In this document: one piece after another, positions 41,794 to 47,897 of the stretch
Layout: each line of letters begins with the position of its first letter
How positions within the stretch are numbered: position 1 is the first letter of the stretch
Source of the DNA: Chitinophagaceae bacterium
GTDB lineage: Bacteria; Bacteroidota; Bacteroidia; Chitinophagales; Chitinophagaceae
Reading direction: 5' to 3'
Assembly: GCA_947476485.1 (NCBI GenBank)
Contig: CANJQU010000021.1
Location: 1 to 47,897, forward strand
Length of the DNA stretch: 47,897 nucleotides
The notes under the pieces: generated by a model
Databases searched by the model: none
The model's input: only the letters and a program-made list of their open reading frames with translations
What the model was told of the DNA's origin: nothing
Made by a program: the position numbers and the translations under genes

Positions 41794-44295
41794 TTAATTC
41801 TTTGCAATAAGTGCGCTTGTATCCCTGCTCAACAGATTCCCAAGACTGATAAAGAAGCCGAACACCATGATGATAATACCCAGCCACAAGACGTTGATGT
41901 AAGGGAACACCAGCGCCTTTAATACAACAAAGTCGGAGTCCGTTTGTTTCACCATTATCTCTGTTGTCACATCTGTAGGCGACTTCACCATCAGGTTCTC
42001 GAATCGCACATTCAGGTTCATGCCGGGAATAGTGTCCTCGATATGTAAAATCTCCCTGCGGTTACGGAGTATGTAGATCGGTGCTATATCCTTTACCGGT
42101 TTATCTTTATTATCATACACCGTGAAGCGTGCAGATATAATAAGATCGCTGTCTACCGGCACATAGCGTGCGTCTGCGATCTTCCGGTCCAGACCGTTGA
42201 AGACCATGTACCCGCTGTTGATGATCACCGTATCCCCTGCCTTATTTACCTTGTGGCTCTTGTAGCTTATTGTGTCCGACTTGCTCTTATCAAGCAGTCC
42301 ACCATGAATATGGTTTACGTAAGTGAAAATGTCATGATCCCAGAAGTGTTTGGTAGAAGGGTTTACCGTTAGCACGCCTTCTCCTTTCGTGTTCACGAAC
42401 GCATCGGGGTGTAGGGTGAACTGTTCGGTAACTTCCTTGGTTTTGGGGTCTCTTTTCTCAAAGTTTATGTTGTAATAAATTATTTTGTCTTTACCCTTCA
42501 TGCTCAGGCTATCGCTCACGTAAGTAGCCTGGTATTCGCCCATGGGTGACGTCACGCCTCTGAAGAGCAACTCATTCTCACTGTTCTCTTTCGCGTTTTC
42601 TTCCGCTGTCTTTTTACCGGGGTTAAACTCCTCGCCTGTAATATTGAACGAAATAGCGTGCTTATTGTATGACGACAGCAGTATACCAAGCAACACCATC
42701 GCAAAACCAAGGTGAGATACAGACGGGCCAAGTTTTTTGAACTTAAACTTCTGTACCACGATACCGTAATAGATGTTTGCCACTATACCAAAGCAGGCCG
42801 CAAACAACATAATGTCATACTGCCACATAGTGATGCGCTGCCCCAACCCTATACCGGCAGCCAATACCAAGCCAATAAGGGCCGTAATGCCCAGACGCTT
42901 CCCCAATACACGAGCATCACTGTTCTTAAATTTCATGTATAGCACAGAGGCAGACAGCAGGCCAACGATAATTGCGACCCACACCTGTATGTTGTTATAG
43001 TGCAGCATAGGGTCTGTAGGCGGTGCGAAATCTTTGCCGGATATCCATTTTGCAAGCGGGGACCAAACCGGTATGGAAGTGCTGAGCGCTATCTGCATGG
43101 ATGCAAGAAACAGGATCACGGAACCGATGAACATCCAGAATTCGCGGGACAGCGTTTCTTCCTCGCTCCTGATACGCGGCAGGCTACGCCACCTGCGAAC
43201 CAGCAACACCATTGCCACTATCAGCAAAACTCCAATAACTATAAGCAAATGATACGTGAGCGCTTTTCCATCCCCGGTAAATGCGTGCACTGAGGTTTTG
43301 CCCAGGATACCGGTACGGGTGAGAAATGTAGAATACCACACCAAAAGATGTGTAAGCAGCAACAAAATAAAAGTGAGCGACAACGCCCTCCCGGTGCTTT
43401 TATAGACCAGCAATGTATGCAGGCCGGCGATCAGCACCAACCAGGGAACCAACGAAGCGTTCTCCACCGGATCCCAGGCCCAGTAACCCCCAAAATTGAG
43501 TGACTCGTATGCCCAGGCGCCGCCCATCATGATGCCTGTGCCCAGCACTGCGCCGTTGAATAAAGACCATGCCAGAGTTGGCTTGATAAAAGTCTGGTAT
43601 TCACCCTTCCAGAGTGCAGCTATACAGTAAGCAAACGGAATAAGTGTGGCAGCAAAACCAAGGAACAGGACTGGCGGATGGATCACCATCCAATAGTTGC
43701 GCAAGGATACGTTCAGCCCGTTACCATCCGTTATAAAATTCATGTAATTGGGCGAAGAGAAGATAGGCGCATTCTGCATCACATGGCGCAGTAGTATGAA
43801 TGGTGTCTTCCCAAGTTGAAACTCAGGGCCAAAGTGAATACCAAGTATCATGGTAGCAAGACCCACCTGTACTAATGCGATGATAGCCATAGTGCGTGTT
43901 TCCAGCCCCCTGGCTGTGCGCATTACTACCAGGCCCAATACACAATGCCAAAAGGTCCAGAGCATAAAGCTGCCTTCCTGCCCTTCCCAGAAGCAGGCCA
44001 GTAAGTACTTACCCGGCAGCGAGAGCGATGAGTGCTCCCACGCATAGTTGTATTCGAAAAGGTGGGTTTCAATAATGTAGAAAAGGGCAATGAAAATACT
44101 GATGACCGAAACGGTATGCACAACGAAACCACTGCGGCCAAAGAGCAGCCACGAACGGCTGGCCAATGGATCTGTTTGCTCGGTGCGCGCAGCCCTGAAA
44201 TAGCTGAACGCACTGAACAATGCCCCCACAAAAGATGTAATAACAAAAAAATGACCCAGTTGCCCGGGCCTTAAATGCTCTCCTATGAACTCCAT
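41794..44295 (-). CDS. ccmF: Cytochrome c biogenesis heme lyase CcmF, 833 aa
   Basis: Inner-membrane protein of the system I cytochrome c maturation pathway that attaches heme to apocytochrome. It is polytopic with about 14-15 membrane segments; the tryptophan-rich heme-handling motif GGYWAWDPVENASLVPWL is present, followed by LTFILLLLTHLLVWYSTFLTRTG. A large periplasmic domain lies between the later membrane segments (about 560-790) and the last segment is at the C-terminus. The length is greater than the approximately 650 of the E. coli protein, owing to this C-terminal region. ccmE lies upstream, 44 bp away. Confidence 0.93.
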   Translation of the reverse strand: MEFIGEHLRPGQLGHFFVITSFVGALFSAFSYFRAARTEQTDPLASRSWLLFGRSGFVVHTVSVISIFIALFYIIETHLFEYNYAWEHSSLSLPGKYLLACFWEGQEGSFMLWTFWHCVLGLVVMRTARGLETRTMAIIALVQVGLATMILGIHFGPEFQLGKTPFILLRHVMQNAPIFSSPNYMNFITDGNGLNVSLRNYWMVIHPPVLFLGFAATLIPFAYCIAALWKGEYQTFIKPTLAWSLFNGAVLGTGIMMGGAWAYESLNFGGYWAWDPVENASLVPWLVLIAGLHTLLVYKSTGRALSLTFILLLLTHLLVWYSTFLTRTGILGKTSVHAFTGDGKALTYHLLIVIGVLLIVAMVLLVRRWRSLPRIRSEEETLSREFWMFIGSVILFLASMQIALSTSIPVWSPLAKWISGKDFAPPTDPMLHYNNIQVWVAIIVGLLSASVLYMKFKNSDARVLGKRLGITALIGLVLAAGIGLGQRITMWQYDIMLFAACFGIVANIYYGIVVQKFKFKKLGPSVSHLGFAMVLLGILLSSYNKHAISFNITGEEFNPGKKTAEENAKENSENELLFRGVTSPMGEYQATYVSDSLSMKGKDKIIYYNINFEKRDPKTKEVTEQFTLHPDAFVNTKGEGVLTVNPSTKHFWDHDIFTYVNHIHGGLLDKSKSDTISYKSHKVNKAGDTVIINSGYMVFNGLDRKIADARYVPVDSDLIISARFTVYDNKDKPVKDIAPIYILRNRREILHIEDTIPGMNLNVRFENLMVKSPTDVTTEIMVKQTDSDFVVLKALVFPYINVLWLGIIIMVFGFFISLGNLLSRDTSALIAKN

Positions 44296-44339
44296 TTGGT
44301 TAGTCTTAAGTCGTAAGTCATAAGTCCTGTATCTAAATC

Positions 44340-44735
44340 CTAGCTGTTATTACCTTCCACCACCATATCCTTTTTGTATTTGGAAGGGCACTTCATCTGG
44401 ATCCTGGAACAGTGAAAGGTACCTGCCTCCTGGTATCCCATCATCACTATCTGCTCTGACTTTTCTATGTCTCTAGGCTTTTCACCGTTAAATATCACTC
44501 TATTCGTATTGCCGGCTTTGTCTTTTGCGTAGAAGATGAAGTGGTTGGGATCCTTTTGAGGGTCATATTCCATCTCCTTGTCTTTCTGCAATATACCGAT
44601 CACATAGATACTCTTACCGGGCTGCTTAGATGCTGAAGCGAAGGTCTCGTAAGTGCTGAAATTGCCGAAAACACTAATCAGGACAACTATAGCAGCTACA
44701 ACAAGTAACAATAAAACGATGTGCATCTTTTTCAT
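44340..44735 (-). CDS. ccmE: Heme chaperone CcmE, CxxxY type
   Basis: Carries heme to CcmF in cytochrome c maturation. One N-terminal membrane anchor (5-24) is followed by a beta-barrel domain (SIYVIGILQ, HFIFYAKDKAGNTNRVIFNGEKP). The usual heme-binding motif HxxxY is replaced by CPSKY (Cys116 to Tyr120), that is, a CxxxY motif as known in some archaeal and deltaproteobacterial CcmE. Heme would then bind through cysteine. The length of 131 is slightly short. First gene of ccmE-ccmF. Confidence 0.9.
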   Translation of the reverse strand: MKKMHIVLLLLVVAAIVVLISVFGNFSTYETFASASKQPGKSIYVIGILQKDKEMEYDPQKDPNHFIFYAKDKAGNTNRVIFNGEKPRDIEKSEQIVMMGYQEAGTFHCSRIQMKCPSKYKKDMVVEGNNS

Positions 44736-44785
44736 AACCTAAAATACGTTTTTTTGCAGCCAGGTGCAATTATCCGTTTGGGAGG

Positions 44786-44793
44786 CAAAGTTA
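44786..44793 (-). promoter_or_regulatory. Putative -7 box of ccmE-ccmF
   Basis: TAACTTTG on the minus strand (44793-44786), about 50 bp before the ccmE ATG. The -33 region is weak. Confidence 0.4.
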
Positions 44794-44910
44794 AGGTAAA
44801 TAAGGTTTTTTAAATCATCGATCACTATTGTTACCAAAGCTTTTTCACAACTAATGCAAATTTGTGAAATATAAAGGTGGCAGAATTAAAATATAACAGT
44901 GCGCAGAAGT

Positions 44911-44941
44911 TTTGAAAAGCACCTTCGAATTTTTACTTTTG
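44911..44941 (+). promoter_or_regulatory. Consensus promoter of the TPR membrane protein
   Basis: TTTG (44911-44914), 19 bp, TACTTTTG (44934-44941): full matches to both boxes. It ends 25 bp before the ATG at 44967. Confidence 0.75.
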
Positions 44942-44966
44942 AAGGAATAGTAAGAACATACCTGAG

Positions 44967-47243
44967 ATGGCTAAAAAACCGAATAAACAACCAGTACCCC
45001 AGCCGGCACCGGCAAAACAGGCTCCACAGGCCCGGCAGGAAGCCGCTAAACCGGCACCGTCTTCCGAGCCGAAAGGGGTAAACCTTTTTTCAGTGAAAAT
45101 GCTTTGTTTGATACTTGGCGTGATCTCTTTTCTGTTGTATGCCAACACGCTGATGAATGGCTACGTAATGGATGACGTTATTGTACTTAAAGAAAACACT
45201 ATTGTGCAACAAGGGTTCAAAGGTATTCCGGAATTGCTGGTCACACCCCATATGAGGGGTTATCTGGTGATTCCCAATGACCTGTACCGCCCACTGTCGC
45301 TAGTGCTGTTCGCGGCTGAATACCCGTTTTTCGGAGCCAGCCCAACCGGCTACCATTTCATGAATGTATTGATCTTCGCGGGCTGTGTTATCATGTTGTT
45401 CCTGTTTCTCGACAAGTTATTTGGTGGCAAAAAAACGGCTGTTGCATTTGTTGCTTCTTTGATTTTTGCCGTACATCCCATACATACCGAAGTGGTGGCC
45501 AACATAAAAAGCTGTGATGAATTACTTTGCTTTTTCTTCGGCTTCCTGTCGCTGAACATTTTTGTAAACTATATGAAGAGCGGCAAAATGCTGCAACTCA
45601 TATTGGGTGTGTTTGTTTTGTTCCTCGCCTTTATTTCCAAGGAAACAGTCATCGCTTTCCTGGGTATAATCCCACTGGTATTCTTCTTCTATATCAATGA
45701 TGATAAGAAAAGGGCTGTCTATATTACCGCAGGCTCAGCGGTGGTTTTCGCAATATTTATGATCATCCGGTCGCACATACTTACTGAGTATAATGCTAAT
45801 CAGCCGGCGGGCGTAGAATTCATAGATAATGCCCTGTCCAAAGCCCCAAATATGGTCGCCAAAATAACTACAGAGGCCGTGGTATTGGGCATGTACCTGA
45901 AGCTAATGTTCATACCGCATCCGTTGCTATGCACTTATTCATTCAATGCCATTCCATATGCCGATCTTGCCGATTGGCGCTTCTGGTTGTCTTTGCTGGC
46001 TTATTTAGGTATGATCTATGTGGCGGTAACACGGTTCATTAAGAACAAGAAAGACCCCTGGGCTTTCTGTATCATCTTCTACCTGGCCACCTTGTTCCTG
46101 TTCTCAAATATACCGTTCCTTATGGGTGCGGAACTGGCTGAACGTTTTGCTTTCTTTGCGTCTGTAGGCTTTTGTCTTGCCGCGGCACTGGCTGTGGAGC
46201 AGTGGCTGCTGAAAGGGGAAGCTGTAAACATAATGTCGTTGAAAAGCACCAAAGTACTTGCTGTGCTTATACCTGTGTCCCTGATCTTTGGCGGCCTTAC
46301 TGTTGCCCGCAATGCCAACTGGAAAGACAATATAACACTATACCGGGCAGACGTAGCCAACTCACCGAATGACTGCCGGCTTTATCACAATGTGGCCAGC
46401 TCGCTTGCAGAAGATGTGTACCCCACAATTTCTGACACAATAAAAAAGAAGGAAATGGATAATGAGAGCCTCAATTACCTGCGGCATGCGCTCACCATAT
46501 ACCCTGAATATGCCGATGTGCACGTAGAAATGGGCCGGATCTATGACCGTAAACGTCGGTACGACTCAGCCGAATATCACGACGCCCTGGCCTTGCAGCT
46601 CAACCCCATAAATTTTACGGCTACCAACAACCTGGGCAGCGTATACCTCACCAGCGGCAAGTATCCGCAGGCCATTGCGATGTTCAAGAAAGCTCTTGAA
46701 CTCAACCCTAATTTCAAATTCCCATACATTAACCTTGCCCGGACTTACGTTCAACTGAAGCAGTATGATTCGGCAGTGATGAACTACCATAAAATGCTTG
46801 GCTTTGAGCCGAATTCTATTGAAGGCCTGCAGGGCATGGGCATAGCCTTTTTCCAGGGGCAGCGCTACGATTCGGCGGAGTACTATTTCAACCAGGTGCT
46901 GCAACGCACCCCGGATGAACCTACGACCGTAAACTACCTTAGTGCGACCTACTTCAACTCAAAAAATTACCCAAAGGCAATTGCACTGTATAAAAAAGTG
47001 ATCGCAACGAGCCCTAACGATCTAAATGCATGGTCCAATATAGGGCGCGCTTACTTTTATTCGGGCCAATACCAGTTGGCAATAGATGCATTCAATAAGG
47101 AGATACAAATAGACCCCAAGGTAGGCCCTAAAGATCTGCCGGGAATAGCGCTCAGCTACCAGAAAATGGGAAATATGGAAATGGCGCGGAAATATGAAGC
47201 GTATGCAAAGCAGGTGGATCCGAAGTTTACACTGCCGAAGTAA
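44967..47243 (+). CDS. TMTC-like membrane protein with C-terminal TPRs, 758 aa
   Basis: After a proline/alanine-rich cytoplasmic head (1-36) come about ten membrane segments and then seven or so tetratricopeptide repeats (about 500-750). The loop after the first segment has NGYVMDDVIVLKEN and DLYRPLS, and the second membrane region has VHPIHTEVVANIKS; this set resembles the TMTC/DUF1736 GT-C enzymes that O-mannosylate proteins in animals. The TPRs fit PYINLARTYVQLKQYDSA and similar units. A glycosyltransferase role is inferred; the acceptor is unknown. Preceded by a consensus promoter. Confidence 0.85.
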   Translation: MAKKPNKQPVPQPAPAKQAPQARQEAAKPAPSSEPKGVNLFSVKMLCLILGVISFLLYANTLMNGYVMDDVIVLKENTIVQQGFKGIPELLVTPHMRGYLVIPNDLYRPLSLVLFAAEYPFFGASPTGYHFMNVLIFAGCVIMLFLFLDKLFGGKKTAVAFVASLIFAVHPIHTEVVANIKSCDELLCFFFGFLSLNIFVNYMKSGKMLQLILGVFVLFLAFISKETVIAFLGIIPLVFFFYINDDKKRAVYITAGSAVVFAIFMIIRSHILTEYNANQPAGVEFIDNALSKAPNMVAKITTEAVVLGMYLKLMFIPHPLLCTYSFNAIPYADLADWRFWLSLLAYLGMIYVAVTRFIKNKKDPWAFCIIFYLATLFLFSNIPFLMGAELAERFAFFASVGFCLAAALAVEQWLLKGEAVNIMSLKSTKVLAVLIPVSLIFGGLTVARNANWKDNITLYRADVANSPNDCRLYHNVASSLAEDVYPTISDTIKKKEMDNESLNYLRHALTIYPEYADVHVEMGRIYDRKRRYDSAEYHDALALQLNPINFTATNNLGSVYLTSGKYPQAIAMFKKALELNPNFKFPYINLARTYVQLKQYDSAVMNYHKMLGFEPNSIEGLQGMGIAFFQGQRYDSAEYYFNQVLQRTPDEPTTVNYLSATYFNSKNYPKAIALYKKVIATSPNDLNAWSNIGRAYFYSGQYQLAIDAFNKEIQIDPKVGPKDLPGIALSYQKMGNMEMARKYEAYAKQVDPKFTLPK

Positions 47244-47286
47244 GAAATAAGCCTGATAAATTATAATTAGAAATTAAAGAGATCTC

Positions 47287-47793
47287 ATGAAACTTACCCG
47301 GCTATTTGTATTTGCGTGTGCCATCATTATACTTTTTGGTTCCTGCAAGGAGTCTAATTATCCTATAGACGCCAAACCTTTGGTGAAAATAGATTCCCGC
47401 TTGCTAGGTACCTGGAAAGCCCGCGACAAGGAAGGGCAGCCGCCTATGCTGGACATGTCGGTAAAGCTCACTAAACAAACCGATGTGTTGTATCGATTGT
47501 CGATAAAGGAAAAAGATAAAGGAAAAGCTATCGAAGAAGCTACGAATGCTTATCTCTCAGAGATCGACAAAAGCACTTTCCTGAACGTTCATATAAAAGA
47601 CGACACAGGCGGTTACATATTTTTCCGGATACTGAGCATTGATGCGAAGGGGAATAAAATTACGGCGGTGGGCATGGCAGATACTACACTACGGACAGCA
47701 GTGAGCTCCGAAGATCTGCGTGCACGATTTACGAAAAATCTGAACAACCCATCGTTCTACAAGGATACCGTGGAGTTTTATAGAGTGAAGTAA
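47287..47793 (+). CDS. Lipoprotein, 168 aa, paralogue of the gene at 6301
   Basis: Signal peptide with the lipobox FGSC (Cys20). The mature part has VKIDSRLLGTWKARD and ends with NLNNPSFYKDTVEFYRVK. It shares the ID..LLG.WK and DTTLR..SS and NL.NP.FYKDT blocks with 6301-6963. The position of the first motif near the lipid anchor suggests a lipocalin-like small domain. It is 43 bp after the TPR gene and may share its transcript. A further lipoprotein gene begins 42 bp downstream. Confidence 0.85.
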   Translation: MKLTRLFVFACAIIILFGSCKESNYPIDAKPLVKIDSRLLGTWKARDKEGQPPMLDMSVKLTKQTDVLYRLSIKEKDKGKAIEEATNAYLSEIDKSTFLNVHIKDDTGGYIFFRILSIDAKGNKITAVGMADTTLRTAVSSEDLRARFTKNLNNPSFYKDTVEFYRVK

Positions 47794-47835
47794 TTCATTT
47801 TTTTCGGTCTGCGGAACAAACACAAACAAAATTCT

Positions 47836-47897
47836 ATGAACTTTACCCGACTTATTCTTTTTATAAGTACGGCAACAATGGTGCTTGGATGTGTAGC
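47836..47897 (+). CDS. Start of another lipoprotein gene, cut by the window end
   Basis: Twenty codons from ATG at 47836: MNFTRLILFISTATMVLGCVA, a signal with the lipobox VLGC (Cys19). Its spacing and start (compare MKLTRLFVF at 47287) suggest a third member of the same lipoprotein family, but only the signal is visible, so the relation is inferred. Confidence 0.65.
   Translation, partial: MNFTRLILFISTATMVLGCV

Noticed and set aside
1-47897. tRNA genes and CRISPR arrays
   Set aside because: I looked for T-loop sequences (GGTTCGA-type) and for regularly spaced repeats and found none.

Overview
The window reads as a chromosomal segment of a Bacteroidota bacterium, most likely from the Chitinophagia (Chitinophagaceae-like). 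Taxonomic evidence: promoters of the Bacteroidota type (TTTG, 19-20 bp, TAnnTTTG) before several genes; almost no Shine-Dalgarno sequences, start codons being preceded by A-rich sequence instead; a C-terminal secretion-tail (type IX-type) domain on the protein at 22440-23996; a DUF5686 outer-membrane protein, DUF4142, DUF1573 and many small lipoproteins; and the gene orders rpsU-xerC-hpf and nusB-DUF1573-yajC-coaE. I see no prophage, complete IS element, CRISPR array, rRNA or tRNA gene.

Layout. 1-3.5 kb: a lipoprotein, then thrS and infC, without the expected rpmI-rplT. 3.5-3.9 kb: a gene-poor stretch with two near-identical 56-bp sequences, each ending in the same intrinsic terminator and each preceded by a good promoter. 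3.9-13.1 kb: an accessory stretch of secreted, membrane and lipoprotein genes, a GT2 glycosyltransferase, a GT-C-like membrane protein, two tandem paralogues with a shared AHA-GFVV cleavage region and an M23 peptidase, plus a diverged duplication of a promoter-leader region. 13.08-13.26 kb: a MITE-like element with terminal inverted repeats and an 8-bp target duplication. 13.3-18 kb: acyl-CoA dehydrogenase, a toxin-antitoxin pair with a frameshifted RelE-like toxin, an orphan ABC ATPase and an exonuclease/GIY-YIG fusion. 18-22.4 kb: a PQQ-propeller lipoprotein, hpf, xerC, rpsU, a lipoprotein and riboflavin synthase. 22.4-29 kb: secreted proteins (NHL propeller, esterase, DUF4142, lipoprotein, DUF5686). 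29-34.7 kb: aspS, a secreted protein and clpB. 34.8-38.3 kb: small membrane and envelope proteins, including a 40-residue lipoprotein. 38.4-41.1 kb: nusB, DUF1573, yajC, coaE. 41.1-44.7 kb: a PIN-type toxin-antitoxin pair placed between coaE and ccmF, then ccmF and ccmE. 45-47.9 kb: a TMTC-like membrane/TPR protein and a series of small lipoproteins running off the end.

Function. Housekeeping genes (translation, ribosome hibernation, chaperone, CoA and riboflavin synthesis, cytochrome c maturation, Sec accessory) alternate with cell-envelope genes whose specific functions cannot be read from sequence. The least explained parts are the duplicated promoter-RNA-terminator units after infC, the MITE-like element, the duplicated leader at 6.1/7.0 kb and the lipoprotein family found at 6.3, 47.3 and perhaps 47.8 kb.
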